Below, piece after piece: positions 51,662-60,015 of a stretch of DNA of 60,990 bases. The notes below the pieces were generated by a model. The model worked only from the letters and a program-made list of their open reading frames with translations. It did not search any database and was not told where the DNA came from. The stretch is from contig FXYJ02000011.1 in assembly GCA_900184925.1 (NCBI GenBank), positions 1-60,990 on the forward strand, read 5' to 3'. The translations under genes were made by a program, and so were the position numbers. Source of the stretch: Ruminococcaceae bacterium HV4-5-B5C (GTDB lineage Bacteria; Bacillota; Clostridia; Oscillospirales; Acutalibacteraceae). Each line of letters opens with the position of its first letter. Within the stretch, counting starts at the first letter, position 1.

Positions 51662-52360
51662 TTACAAACCGCTTTTGCCGGAGACACTCATTTTTTCAAT
51701 GTCTTCACGTACATCGCGCAGATGAATTTTCATATTTTCACGCGCGGCCGTTCCGTCATGGGTCTCGATGCTTCGAATAATTCTTTTGTGCTCCTCCTGC
51801 GCGGATTCAATTCGTTCCGGAAACAGCCTCGAAATGCTGAAAAGCTTTTGATCCGTAACATGGTAAAAGACATTGGTAAGCAGTACGAACAGACTGTTTC
51901 CGCAGGTGGTGGCAAGCTCAAGGTGGAACTGTTCATCCAGAGCCACAAAGTGCTCCGGGTCGCAGCGGGATTTCCCCATGGCGGCATAGATTTTTTTCAG
52001 ACGTGCGATGTCTTCTGCGGTTGAACACACGGCGGACTTTTCAACAATGGTAAGCTCCAGTGCTTCGCGCACTTCGAGAATCTCAGACAGAGTCGCCGTG
52101 CCGTTACAGATTACGTCGCCGAGACGTGCCGCCATCTGCTCGTCACGGTGTGCCGAGAGATAGGCGCCTTTCCCGATTCGGATTTCGACTAGCCCTCTTT
52201 CGCTCAGGGTTCGCAGAGCTTCCCGGATCACATTGCGGGAAACACCATACTGCTGAGAGAGAAAACGTTCCGAGGGCAGCTTTTCATCCGTTGTAAATGC
52301 ATTCCGCCTGATTTGTTTTTCCAATTGTCCGGCAATGTCGCTGTATAGAAATTTTTCCAC
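51662..52360 (-). CDS. GntR-family regulator (FadR subfamily, FCD domain)
   Basis: 232 residues. The winged helix-turn-helix is seen in LEKQIRRNAFTTDEKLPSER and YGVSRNVIREALRTLSERGL. The FCD effector domain has the metal/ligand histidines in LDEQFHLELA and EEHKRIIRSIETHDG. The GTG at 52360 is chosen because GGAGG stands 11 nt before it; the TTG at 52384 would place the ribosome site inside the gene. FCD regulators usually repress catabolic genes and respond to small carboxylates or amino acids. Three related operators lie within the island, so it is the probable master regulator of both divergent transcripts. Confidence 0.92.
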   Translation of the reverse strand: MEKFLYSDIAGQLEKQIRRNAFTTDEKLPSERFLSQQYGVSRNVIREALRTLSERGLVEIRIGKGAYLSAHRDEQMAARLGDVICNGTATLSEILEVREALELTIVEKSAVCSTAEDIARLKKIYAAMGKSRCDPEHFVALDEQFHLELATTCGNSLFVLLTNVFYHVTDQKLFSISRLFPERIESAQEEHKRIIRSIETHDGTAARENMKIHLRDVREDIEKMSVSGKSGL

Positions 52361-52428
52361 GCAATTCGTCGCCTCCGGTGCCAACCGAAGAATAGATTTT
52401 TAGGCCAAAGGTCAGATAATTGCCTGAG

Positions 52429-53613
52429 TTACTGCCTTTTCTCCGCTTTTTCAAACTCCGTTCGGACTTTATTCAGGCGTTCCGGGTTCCGAAAAATCTC
52501 ACGTACCGAGAGGGCAAAGGCTTTTGCTACTTTCAGCAGTTTGTCATGGGCTTCTTCCGAATTGACAAATTTCAGGAAAGCCTCTTCATGAGTTCCGGCA
52601 GTTCCGTCCCCGACGCCGATGTTTCCGTAGAAAGTGGGGACGCAGCGGCTGACATTGCCGATATCGGTCGAGCCGGTGATATGAGTCCCGGTGGAGAAAT
52701 CGTCAATGCCGCACCGGATAAGGCTTTCCTTCATCAGTTCGCGAAGTTCGGAATTGATCCGCAGGTCGTCGAAGCTGTTCTCAAACCGGCTTATTTTCAC
52801 CCTTGCTCCGGTCATCAGGGAGGCACCTTTTGCGCAGTTTTTTACTTTTAACGACACTTCGTCCAGATAGCCGCGATCGGCGGCTCTGACGTAGAATTTA
52901 CAGACCGCGCGGCTCGGGATGATGTTTGGAGTTTCTCCACCGTCCGAAACGATGCCGTGGATGCGCACGTCCGGCCTTAACTGCTGACGGAGAGCTCCGA
53001 TACCGGCAAAAGTAAGATTTACGGCATCCAGCGCGTTGATGCCTTTAAAAGGAAAGGCGGCTGCGTGGCTCGCTTTGCCGAAGAACTCAAACATCCAGGG
53101 ATCAATGGCCAGGGCGGTGGTGTCCAGACTTGTGGTCTCGGCCAGATGCATCTGGAAAACAACGTCGATATCGTCAAAAGCCCCTGCCTTCAGCAAGTCT
53201 ATTTTTCTGCCTGCAGTTTCTTCCGCGGGGGTGCCGATGACAACGACGCATCCGCCGGAAAGTTCCTTCATTCTGGAGAGGATCAGCGCGGCTCCGACCG
53301 CCGAGGCGGCAATCCAGTTGTGTCCGCAGGCGTGGGCCGGCAGTTTCTTCGGACCGTACCCCGGCAGTGCGTCATACTCCGCCAAAAATGTAGCCTTTGT
53401 ACCGCTTGGGTTTCCGTATTCCGCCCGGAATGCCGTTGGCAGACCCTGATAGGGGTAACACACCCGAAACCCGCTTTTGACAAGAAGTTTGACGAGATAG
53501 GCGGAACCTTCAACCTCATGGTCGCCGAGCTCCGGATGGGAAAAGAGAAAGTTGCTGACTGCAATGATTTCATTCCCGACTGATTCCGCTGCCTGACTGA
53601 TTTCGCTGTCCAT
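52429..53613 (-). CDS. M20-family amidohydrolase (AbgB/PM20D2-like)
   Basis: 394 residues with the two-domain M20 plan. Metal ligands are seen in LPAHACGHNWIA and TPAEETAGRK, then FQMHLAE; the dimerisation domain begins near FFGKASHAAAFPFKGINALD. SDGGETPNIIPSRA and the late THITGSTDIGNVS complete the AbgB/PM20D2-type signature. The family hydrolyses amide bonds of N-acyl amino acids, aminobenzoyl-glutamate or dipeptides. It follows the substrate-binding lipoprotein gene and precedes the GntR gene on the same strand. It probably splits an imported conjugated amino acid. The ATG at 53613 is preferred to the GTG at 53622 for ribosome-site spacing. Confidence 0.88.
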   Translation of the reverse strand: MDSEISQAAESVGNEIIAVSNFLFSHPELGDHEVEGSAYLVKLLVKSGFRVCYPYQGLPTAFRAEYGNPSGTKATFLAEYDALPGYGPKKLPAHACGHNWIAASAVGAALILSRMKELSGGCVVVIGTPAEETAGRKIDLLKAGAFDDIDVVFQMHLAETTSLDTTALAIDPWMFEFFGKASHAAAFPFKGINALDAVNLTFAGIGALRQQLRPDVRIHGIVSDGGETPNIIPSRAVCKFYVRAADRGYLDEVSLKVKNCAKGASLMTGARVKISRFENSFDDLRINSELRELMKESLIRCGIDDFSTGTHITGSTDIGNVSRCVPTFYGNIGVGDGTAGTHEEAFLKFVNSEEAHDKLLKVAKAFALSVREIFRNPERLNKVRTEFEKAEKRQ

Positions 53614-53672
53614 CGTCACCACCGCCTGTCACCGTATTCCGTGTCGAATTTTGGAGAAAAAATCCGGGATTT

Positions 53673-53702
53673 CGCCGGCCGTTTCAAACGAATCGGCCGG
53701 CG
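53673..53702 (-). terminator. Hairpin after the substrate-binding protein gene
   Basis: CGCCGGCCG/CGGCCGGCG, a perfect 9-bp GC stem with 12-nt loop. On the minus strand it is followed by AAATCCCGG and then TTTTTT, so it may only partly reduce readthrough into the M20 gene. Confidence 0.5.
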
Positions 53703-53713
53703 GATAGAAAAAG

Positions 53714-54601
53714 TCACGAAGCGGAAGGCTGATTCTTAATGGCCCAGTCCATCAGCTTTGTACGGTCGTCTTCACTGATGGTACTCAGCGCTTTATTAAT
53801 CTGCCCTTCGAGCTCCGTATTGCCAAGTTTCAGTGCTGCGCAGACGTTAATGGATTCTGCGTCGGCCTTGAATCCTTTGTCGTCGGCAAATTCAACCATT
53901 TTCAGGTCCGGGTATGCTTTTTCGGCGCTCAGACCGGTCGGTTTGTCGCAGGAGAGAAGGTTGCATTTGCCGGAGTTCAGAGCCACAAGCATGGTCGGAA
54001 CATCCGCAAGCGCCGCCTGAATCTTTGCATCCGGAATCTGCGACAGCAGCGGATACCACGATGTGCTTTGCTGAGAGGTGCAGTCTGCTCCCTTCAGGTC
54101 GGCAATGCTGGTCGCGCTTGCGAATTTGCTGTCTTTTTTGACGACGACAACATACTTCGATTTATAGTACGGGTCGCTGAAAAGGAGTGTCTTTTTCCGC
54201 TCTGCGGTGACGGTCATGCCGCAGATGCCGGCATCCACAACGCCGGAGGTGATGGCCGTGGGAATCGCCGTCCATTCCGTTTTGTGTACTTCAAGCGTGG
54301 CACCCATGCTGTCTGCAATCTTTTTTGCAATCTGAATATCATACCCGTTGCTGTAGGTGTTGGTGCCGTAAATCGGTACGGCGTCGTTTGAATTGTCTGT
54401 CTGCGTCCAGTTATAGGGCGCATATGCGCACTCAAGAGCAATGCGGAACACTTTCTTTGTTCCGGATGCAGCAGAGGAGGTCGGCGAGGCGGCGCTCTGT
54501 CCGCCCGAGGAAGAGGAACACCCGGAGAGTGGGCCTACGGCAAGGCAGGAAATTGCCAGGACAGTTGCCGCAAGTTTTCGAACGGTTGCCATACTTTTCA
54601 T
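53714..54601 (-). CDS. Amino-acid ABC transporter substrate-binding lipoprotein
   Basis: 295 residues: signal peptide with lipobox LSGC and a Ser/Gly-rich linker. A family-3 solute-binding fold follows (FRIALECAYAPYNWTQ, GYDIQIAKKIADSMGATLEV, TAIPTAITSGVVDAGICGMT, PYYKSKYVVVVKK). It binds polar amino acids or related compounds outside the membrane and feeds the permease and ATPase encoded on the opposite strand (57450-58993), from which it is separated by the divergent promoter region. It has its own consensus promoter, an operator and a terminator-like leader. Confidence 0.93.
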   Translation of the reverse strand: MKSMATVRKLAATVLAISCLAVGPLSGCSSSSGGQSAASPTSSAASGTKKVFRIALECAYAPYNWTQTDNSNDAVPIYGTNTYSNGYDIQIAKKIADSMGATLEVHKTEWTAIPTAITSGVVDAGICGMTVTAERKKTLLFSDPYYKSKYVVVVKKDSKFASATSIADLKGADCTSQQSTSWYPLLSQIPDAKIQAALADVPTMLVALNSGKCNLLSCDKPTGLSAEKAYPDLKMVEFADDKGFKADAESINVCAALKLGNTELEGQINKALSTISEDDRTKLMDWAIKNQPSAS

Positions 54602-54637
54602 AATTGCAGTACCCCTTCATTTTTGAATTTTAAAACA

Positions 54638-54680
54638 CAAAAAGCGTCAACCCATACCCTGAGTTAACGCCTTCGCCAAC
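54638..54680 (-). promoter_or_regulatory. Leader terminator with competing hairpin (attenuator candidate)
   Basis: Read on the minus strand, GCGTTAAC pairs with GTTGACGC and is followed by TTTTTGTG, an intrinsic terminator lying between the promoter and the lipoprotein start. The same GTTAACG segment can instead pair with the preceding GTTGGCG (54663-54680), so the two hairpins exclude each other. This is the minimum layout of an attenuator; the signal is unknown. Confidence 0.5.
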
Positions 54681-54690
54681 AGTTTTCAAC

Positions 54691-54707
54691 CGGTATGACC
54701 GGTCATA
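54691..54707. promoter_or_regulatory. GntR-type operator, copy 2
   Basis: CGGT-ATG-ACCG joined to the palindrome TATGACCGGTCATA. It lies just downstream of the predicted start of the lipoprotein transcript, a position suited to repression. Confidence 0.55.
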
Positions 54708-54723
54708 TCAAAGTGTTGCTGAA

Positions 54724-54752
54724 ATTATAAATGACTGTGCTTCGGTTGTCAA
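54724..54752 (-). promoter_or_regulatory. Consensus promoter of the lipoprotein transcript
   Basis: On the minus strand, TTGACA (54752-54747), a 17-bp spacer and TATAAT (54729-54724): a perfect sigma-A-type promoter. Confidence 0.8.
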
Positions 54753-55047
54753 GATAAATATGAATTTATTTGTAAAAATAATTCAATAAAGCCTTTGGAT
54801 TATCATCAATTAGGGATAAAAAGATAATAATAAGCATGAGATAACACGCATTGCTGCATATATTAAGCCTGAAAAGGCTTCAGCAGCAAACTTGTTTCGA
54901 GGAAAAACTTTGGCTGAGCAAATTGGCTGACTCCAGCGGGGAAGAACATAATTATTATATGTAATTAAAATAACAGACAAAGCTGATCCGTCAAATTAAG
55001 GCTTAAACTGTATGATTGCACAAAAATGAATTATTGAATCAAAAATA
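54753..55047. other. AT-rich spacer between divergent promoters
   Basis: No gene, repeat or convincing structure was seen in these roughly 300 bases. Short frames on both strands lack ribosome sites and have AT-rich, low-complexity translations. Confidence 0.5.
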
Positions 55048-55088
55048 TTGCAAAACGACTTGCAAAACGATTTGAATTCATCCATACT
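55048..55088 (+). promoter_or_regulatory. Candidate promoter with tandem 12-bp repeat
   Basis: TTGCAAAACGAC (55048-55059) is followed directly by TTGCAAAACGAT (55060-55071). The second copy supplies a -35-like TTGCAA, 17 bp before CATACT (55083-55088). It would drive a transcript toward the dehydrogenase operon. Confidence 0.4.
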
Positions 55089-55130
55089 GTTAGAAAAATT
55101 CAAAGCGGAGTGCAAAGCATAAAAAACGCA

Positions 55131-55175
55131 AAGAGGCGCAACCAGGTCAAAAAACCTGATTGCGCCTCTTTTGTG
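55131..55175 (+). terminator. Leader terminator before the dehydrogenase operon
   Basis: GAGGCGCAA-CAGGT pairs with ACCTG-TTGCGCCTC (one mismatch) around CAAAAA, followed by TTTTGTG. No gene precedes it on this strand, so it either ends a small RNA made from the promoter at 55048 or acts as an attenuator of the operon starting at 55272. Confidence 0.65.
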
Positions 55176-55193
55176 TACCTGCATTTAAGGACT

Positions 55194-55209
55194 TACCGGT
55201 AGTACCAGA
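55194..55209. promoter_or_regulatory. GntR-type operator, copy 3
   Basis: TACCGGTAGTACCAGA, identical over 16 bases to the site at 51581-51596, and 63 bp before the dehydrogenase start. Confidence 0.6.
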
Positions 55210-55271
55210 TTGTTCCGGCTTGCGCACATGGTGTTTTGCACGCCGCCTGTTTGATGGGAGGGACTGAAAAC

Positions 55272-56267
55272 ATGAAGAAAAAATACCGCGTGGTTTATTA
55301 CAACATTGTTGATAACCTCGATTATGAGAACAGCCTCTTAAAGGAATGGAAGATCAGCAATCTGGAACTGATCGAAGTAAAAGACCGCGACGGCAGGCAT
55401 TCTTTTGCGGATTCCGTGGCGGAAGCGGACGGCGTCGTCGTGGAATATGAGCAGATTACCAGAGAGATTATGGAAAAGCTGAACCGCTGCAAAATCATTT
55501 CCCTGCAAAGCATCGGTTACAACAATATCGACATTCAGGCCGCTACCGAACGAGATATCTGCGTAACCAATGCGCCCGGCTTCTGCACCGAAGACGTTGC
55601 GCTCCACTGCGTCGGACTCCTCATTAATCTGGCGCGGAACATCAGTTATTTTGACCGGAGAGTGCGCGAAGGAATATGGGACTATGAGTCTGCGCCCAAG
55701 ATGCACCGCGTCAGCGGAAAAACTGTCGGGCTGGTCTTTTTCGGCAGTATCCCGAAGGCGATGGTTCCCATGCTGAAAGGCCTTGGCCTTCGCGTTCTGG
55801 TCTATGCTCCGACCAAAACCGCCGAATACCTTTCCTCTTTCGGCGTGGAAAAGGCCGACACTCTGGACGCTTTGCTTGAGCAGGCCGACTTCGTCTCACT
55901 GCATATGCCGCTGAAAGAGGAAACATACCACATGATCGGTGCGGAGCAGCTCGGGAAAATGAAGAAGACCGCTTTTCTCATTAATACCGCAAGGGGATCT
56001 GTCGTCGATGAAGCAGCCCTTGCAGATGCGCTTCGGAACGGCGTGATAGCAGGGTGTGCCGTCGATGTGATTGAAGACGTGGACGGATGCCAAACCGCTT
56101 TGAGCGGCTTTGAAAACACTGTCGTTACGCCTCACACCGCGTTTCTTTCGGAAGAATCTTACTATGGGGCGAGAGAAATTGCCCTCCGCCAGCTTGTGCA
56201 GCGACTTGTTCGGAGGGAACCGCCGGATCATCTTGTTAACCGCGAGCTTGCCCACCATATCTCATGA
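55272..56267 (+). CDS. D-2-hydroxyacid dehydrogenase family protein
   Basis: 331 residues. Family marks are SLQSIGYNNIDIQAATERDI, NAPGFCTEDVALH, the catalytic Arg in INTARGSVVDEAAL, the acidic AVDVIEDVDG and the catalytic His in TPHTAFLSEESYYG. The enzyme normally reduces a 2-oxo acid to a D-2-hydroxy acid with NAD(P)H. The Rossmann loop is unusual: where relatives have G-x-G-x-G-x-I-G this reads GLVFFGSIPKA, with two glycines replaced, and the usual Asp after beta-2 is Ala (VLVYAPTKT), which may shift preference to NADPH. The ATG at 55272 follows GGGAGGG at 9 nt; the frame opens at 55236. It leads a five-gene operon. Confidence 0.88.
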   Translation: MKKKYRVVYYNIVDNLDYENSLLKEWKISNLELIEVKDRDGRHSFADSVAEADGVVVEYEQITREIMEKLNRCKIISLQSIGYNNIDIQAATERDICVTNAPGFCTEDVALHCVGLLINLARNISYFDRRVREGIWDYESAPKMHRVSGKTVGLVFFGSIPKAMVPMLKGLGLRVLVYAPTKTAEYLSSFGVEKADTLDALLEQADFVSLHMPLKEETYHMIGAEQLGKMKKTAFLINTARGSVVDEAALADALRNGVIAGCAVDVIEDVDGCQTALSGFENTVVTPHTAFLSEESYYGAREIALRQLVQRLVRREPPDHLVNRELAHHIS

Positions 56268-56328
56268 CGGATTTTTCGGACAAAACCACATTGCATCAAA
56301 GCAGAAATACAGGGAGGAAATTTAGAGT

Positions 56329-57408
56329 ATGGGTAAATTTTTAAGCACACGGTTTCAGGGGAAGGACGGATATCATCTCGGTGAGCGGTCCAAAAGCAGG
56401 AGCATTATTAAACTGAACTCCAACGAGTCGCCGTTTCCTCCGTCACCCGAAGTCCTTGCTTCCGTTACAAAAGATCTTCTGGAGGAGCAGAATTTCTATT
56501 CGGATCCAAAAAGCAGGCGCCTGACGGAGGCTGTTGCCGGGTATTACGGTGTTGATGCCGGCGAGGTTTTTGTCGACAGCGGCTCCGACGTCGTATTGTC
56601 ATACTGCATGCTGGCGTTTGGAAGCGGACGCGGGTTCTGTTTTCCCGACGTAACTTATGCTTTTTACAAAACTTTTTCAGAGTTCTTTGACGTTCCCTAC
56701 ACCGAAATCCCCGTAAAGGCGGATTTCAGCATCAATGCCGAGGATTACTTCAACTCCGGAAGACATGTCTTGATTGCAAATCCCAATGCGCCGAGCGGTC
56801 TTGTTCTCGGGATCGACGAGATCGAGCGGATTGTCGAATCGGATCCGGACCGCCTTGTCATCATTGACGAAGCCTATGTAGATTATCAGAACGAAAGCTG
56901 CATCCCGTTGATTCAACGCCATAAGAACCTGGTGGTTGTCCAGACAATGTCAAAATCAAGGAATCTTGCGGGCGCGAGGATCGGATTTGCGGTATCCGCA
57001 GCGGAAAATATTGAGGATCTTGCAACCATGAAGGCCGCGTTTAATCCGGACAGCATCAACAGCATTTCGGAGGCAATGGGCTGTGCAGCCATGAAAGACA
57101 GCAGTTACATGCGAGAGTATGTGAAAAAAATTGTTTTTACCCGTGAAAAGACACGTGAAGAGCTTCAGCGCCGCGGGTTTGAAGTCCTGAAATCCCACAC
57201 GAACTTTCTGTTCTTTAAACCGCCGTATCTCTCCGCGGAGGAGTTTTGCAAACGGCTGAAAGAAAAGGGCGTTCTGGTTAGGCATTATACCCAGCCGCGG
57301 ATCAACTCCTACGTCAGGATGACAATTGGATCGGAGGACCAGATGAAAGAAGTTCTCTCCAGAATCGACTCCGTGCTGTACAAAGACCCGGTTGCTCTTC
57401 AGGCGTAA
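56329..57408 (+). CDS. Class I/II aminotransferase, HisC-like
   Basis: 359 residues resembling histidinol-phosphate aminotransferases: KLNSNESPFPPSPEVL, DSGSDVVLSYCMLAF, NPNAPSGLVLGIDEIE, IDEAYVDYQ, PLP lysine in MSKSRNLAGARIGF (Lys209), and RHYTQPRINSYVRMTIGS near the end. No histidine genes are present, so it more likely acts on another amino acid (HisC-like enzymes also use aromatic amino acids). The ATG has GGGAGG 14 nt upstream. Its place after the dehydrogenase suggests it produces or consumes the 2-oxo acid that enzyme uses. Confidence 0.88.
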   Translation: MGKFLSTRFQGKDGYHLGERSKSRSIIKLNSNESPFPPSPEVLASVTKDLLEEQNFYSDPKSRRLTEAVAGYYGVDAGEVFVDSGSDVVLSYCMLAFGSGRGFCFPDVTYAFYKTFSEFFDVPYTEIPVKADFSINAEDYFNSGRHVLIANPNAPSGLVLGIDEIERIVESDPDRLVIIDEAYVDYQNESCIPLIQRHKNLVVVQTMSKSRNLAGARIGFAVSAAENIEDLATMKAAFNPDSINSISEAMGCAAMKDSSYMREYVKKIVFTREKTREELQRRGFEVLKSHTNFLFFKPPYLSAEEFCKRLKEKGVLVRHYTQPRINSYVRMTIGSEDQMKEVLSRIDSVLYKDPVALQA

Positions 57409-57449
57409 AACCGGTGAAATCCATCAGAAAATAACAGGGGGAAAATCGT

Positions 57450-58253
57450 ATGTCAACGCCTACGACATTCATGCAATGGGTCATCTTTCTGCTCCATAAA
57501 TACCTTCCCTTCTTCATTCAGGGCTGCGAAATCACGTTCATTCTGGCCCTTGTCGGTACACTCTTCGGGTGCTTGATCGGGCTCCTCGTCGGCGTTCTGA
57601 GGACCATTCCGGCACCGGGCTCCAATGCGAATCCCGCGGTAAAAATTCTTTATAAGCTGCTGCAGTTCGTTCTGCTCGCTTACATCGAAATCTTTCGCGG
57701 AACTCCGATGATGGTACAGGCGATGGTTGTTTATTACGGGTCCATGCAGGTGTTTAACCTCAACATGTCGCCCATGTTCGCAGGTTTCTTCGTCGTTTCC
57801 ATCAACACAGGCGCCTATATGGCGGAAACAGTCCGCGGCGGCATTGACTCCATAGCCGTGGGCCAGACTGAGGCGGCTAAAGCGATTGGCATGACGCACT
57901 GGCAGACAATGATGAGCGTCATTATGCCGCAGACCATCCGGAACATCCTGCCTCAGATCGGCAACAATCTTATCATCAACATCAAAGACACCTCCGTACT
58001 GAACGTAATCTCCGTGACGGAGTTGTATTTCAACGGGAAATCTGCGGCCGGAGTGTATTATCGGTATTTCGAGGTTTATTTCCTCATCAGCGTCCTGTAC
58101 TTTATTATGACGTTTGCGTGTGCCCGCCTGCTGCGCTGGGTGGAGCGGAAAATCGACGGCTCAGGGTATTATGAGCTTGTGGATCCGCTGGCGGACCCGA
58201 CAGGAATGCTGCCCGAAAAGAAAAAGACGAAAGGGGCCCTGCGTTTATGGTAA
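57450..58253 (+). CDS. Amino-acid ABC transporter permease
   Basis: 267 residues with about five transmembrane helices and the HisM/GlnP-type signature: [32 protein letters not shown], and the EAA loop [20 protein letters not shown] followed by [15 protein letters not shown]. The C-terminus is extended and charged ([14 protein letters not shown]). It partners the ATPase that follows, with a short overlap (ATGGTAA), and the lipoprotein encoded divergently at 53714, making a complete polar-amino-acid importer. Confidence 0.94.
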   Translation: MSTPTTFMQWVIFLLHKYLPFFIQGCEITFILALVGTLFGCLIGLLVGVLRTIPAPGSNANPAVKILYKLLQFVLLAYIEIFRGTPMMVQAMVVYYGSMQVFNLNMSPMFAGFFVVSINTGAYMAETVRGGIDSIAVGQTEAAKAIGMTHWQTMMSVIMPQTIRNILPQIGNNLIINIKDTSVLNVISVTELYFNGKSAAGVYYRYFEVYFLISVLYFIMTFACARLLRWVERKIDGSGYYELVDPLADPTGMLPEKKKTKGALRLW

Positions 58254-58993
58254 ACGATACATCCATTCTGAAGGTGCAGCACCTGACCAAGCGCTTCGGG
58301 GATCATCAGGTTCTGCAGGACATTGACTTTGAAACATATCCGCAGGATGTGACCTGCATTATCGGTGCTTCCGGTTCCGGAAAATCCACTCTTCTGCGCT
58401 GCATCAACTTGCTTGAAACACCGACGTCCGGCGAAATCCTGTTTCACGGTGCCAGCATTTTTGCCGGAGGATTCAATCTGAACACCTACCGCGCGCATGT
58501 CGGAATGGTGTTCCAGTCATTCAATCTGTTCCATAACATGACGGTTTTGCAGAACTGCATGGCAGGCACTCAAAAAGTGATGAAAAAGAGCAGGGAAGAG
58601 GCACACGACCTCGCCATAAAATACCTGACCAAAGTCGGCATGGATCCTTATATCAACGCAAAACCGGCTCAGCTTTCCGGGGGCCAGCAGCAGCGTGTGG
58701 CCATTGCGCGCGCACTTGCCATGGAGCCGGAGGTGCTGTTGTTTGACGAGCCGACCAGCGCGCTTGACCCGCAGATGGTTGGCGAAGTGCTTGAAGTCAT
58801 GCGCAGCCTGGCGCTTGAGGGACTGACCATGATTATCGTCACGCACGAGATGGCGTTCGCAAAAGATGTTTCCAGCCGCGTCATTTTTATGGATCAGGGA
58901 GTAATTGCCGAAGACGGACCTCCTTCACAGATTTTTGAGGCTCCCAAAAATGAACGGACCAAAGAATTTCTGTCGCGCTTTATCAACCGCTGA
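58247..58993 (+). CDS. Amino-acid ABC transporter ATP-binding protein
   Basis: 248 residues: Walker [11 protein letters not shown]-loop [17 protein letters not shown], signature [16 protein letters not shown], Walker [14 protein letters not shown] and H-loop [13 protein letters not shown]. This is the GlnQ/HisP-type ATPase of polar-amino-acid uptake. It overlaps the permease gene end and lies 32 bp before the aminotransferase gene. Confidence 0.96.
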   Translation: MVNDTSILKVQHLTKRFGDHQVLQDIDFETYPQDVTCIIGASGSGKSTLLRCINLLETPTSGEILFHGASIFAGGFNLNTYRAHVGMVFQSFNLFHNMTVLQNCMAGTQKVMKKSREEAHDLAIKYLTKVGMDPYINAKPAQLSGGQQQRVAIARALAMEPEVLLFDEPTSALDPQMVGEVLEVMRSLALEGLTMIIVTHEMAFAKDVSSRVIFMDQGVIAEDGPPSQIFEAPKNERTKEFLSRFINR

Positions 58994-59025
58994 CCGAAAA
59001 TCAAAAACGCATAAGGGGGAAAGTT

Positions 59026-59895
59026 ATGAAAAATATCGGATATTATAACGGGGAATTCGGCCCCATTGAACAGATGCGCATTCCGATGGGGGACCGTGCG
59101 GTTTATTTCGGCGACGGTGTTTACGACGTTACCTATGCGGTAAACCATACGCTGATTGCAGTGGACGACCATCTCGAACGGTTCTACCGAAGCCTCGGAA
59201 AACTGAAAATCCCGTTTGCTATGGAACGGGACGAACTCTTGCTGACACTGCAGCAGATGGTCGATCAGATTGACGGAGCCGGGAGCCTGCAGGTTTACTG
59301 GCAGGCTTCGCGCGGCACCGGCCTGCGGAACCATATCTTTCCGGAAGGAGAAGTGCCTGCAAACCTGATGATTATGATCGTGCCGGAGCCGCTTACCCCC
59401 ATTCGGCAGAGATTTCGTGCCGTCACGGTAGAGGACACGCGCTTTTTTCACTGCGACATTAAGACGCTGAATCTGATTCCGAATGTTATGGCCGCACAGA
59501 AAGCAAAGGAGGCCGGATGCGACGAAGCCGTTTTTCACCGCGGTTTCATTGTTACCGAATGCGCTCACAGCAACGTTTCCATCCTGAAGGACGGAGTATT
59601 CCGCACCGCACCGCTGAGCAATCTGATTCTTCCGGGAACCGCGCGCAGGCATCTGGTTGCCCTTGCAAAGCAGGAAGGAATTCCTGTTGATGAGACGGCT
59701 TTTACGGTTGAAGAGATGATGGACGCCGACGAGGTGGTCTTTCACAGTTCCGGAACTCTTTGCAATGCATTTGACGAAATCGACGGCAAAAAGGTGGGGG
59801 GGCGTGCCCCTGAATTGCTGAAAAAACTGCAGGACGCCGCCGTCCGTCAGGTGGAAGAGAACGCCGGAATCAGGTTCTCCGACTACGCAGAATAG
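59026..59895 (+). CDS. Class IV aminotransferase, D-amino-acid aminotransferase-like
   Basis: 289 residues. Marks are IPMGDRAVYFGDGVYDVTYA, DDHLERFYRSL, VYWQASRGTGLRNH, the PLP lysine in CDIKTLNLIPNVMAAQ (Lys146, close to Lys145 of Bacillus D-amino-acid aminotransferase), and TECAHSNVSILKDG with the later VVFHSSGTLCNAF. The RGTGLRNH and DIKTLNLLPN-type segments favour D-amino-acid over branched-chain enzymes. It would exchange amino groups between D-amino acids and 2-oxo acids. As the last gene of the importer operon, it points to D-amino-acid use, or to production of D-Glu or D-Ala. An AAGGGGGAAAG site precedes the ATG. Confidence 0.9.
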   Translation: MKNIGYYNGEFGPIEQMRIPMGDRAVYFGDGVYDVTYAVNHTLIAVDDHLERFYRSLGKLKIPFAMERDELLLTLQQMVDQIDGAGSLQVYWQASRGTGLRNHIFPEGEVPANLMIMIVPEPLTPIRQRFRAVTVEDTRFFHCDIKTLNLIPNVMAAQKAKEAGCDEAVFHRGFIVTECAHSNVSILKDGVFRTAPLSNLILPGTARRHLVALAKQEGIPVDETAFTVEEMMDADEVVFHSSGTLCNAFDEIDGKKVGGRAPELLKKLQDAAVRQVEENAGIRFSDYAE

Positions 59896-59970
59896 TTTCC
59901 GGTTCCCAATATGGGCAAACGGGCCGATGGTTATCGGACGGGCCCGAAATGGCACATGGTAAAAACAAGC

Positions 59971-60015
59971 ACCCCTTTTGAAACAGCAGATTGTTTCAAA
60001 GGGGTGTTTGTTTTT
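59971..60015 (+). terminator. Terminator of the dehydrogenase/importer operon
   Basis: ACCCCTTTTGAAACA pairs with TGTTTCAAAGGGGT (one bulge) around GCAGAT, followed by GTTTGTTTTT. Confidence 0.85.

Noticed and set aside
54996..55184. Minus-strand 62-codon frame in the divergent spacer
   Set aside because: It runs through the leader terminator hairpin, lacks a ribosome site and has a Phe/Cys-rich low-complexity translation.
58894..59955. Minus-strand frame of 353 codons opposite the D-amino-acid aminotransferase
   Set aside because: Shadow of a complete class IV aminotransferase; no ribosome site or domain.
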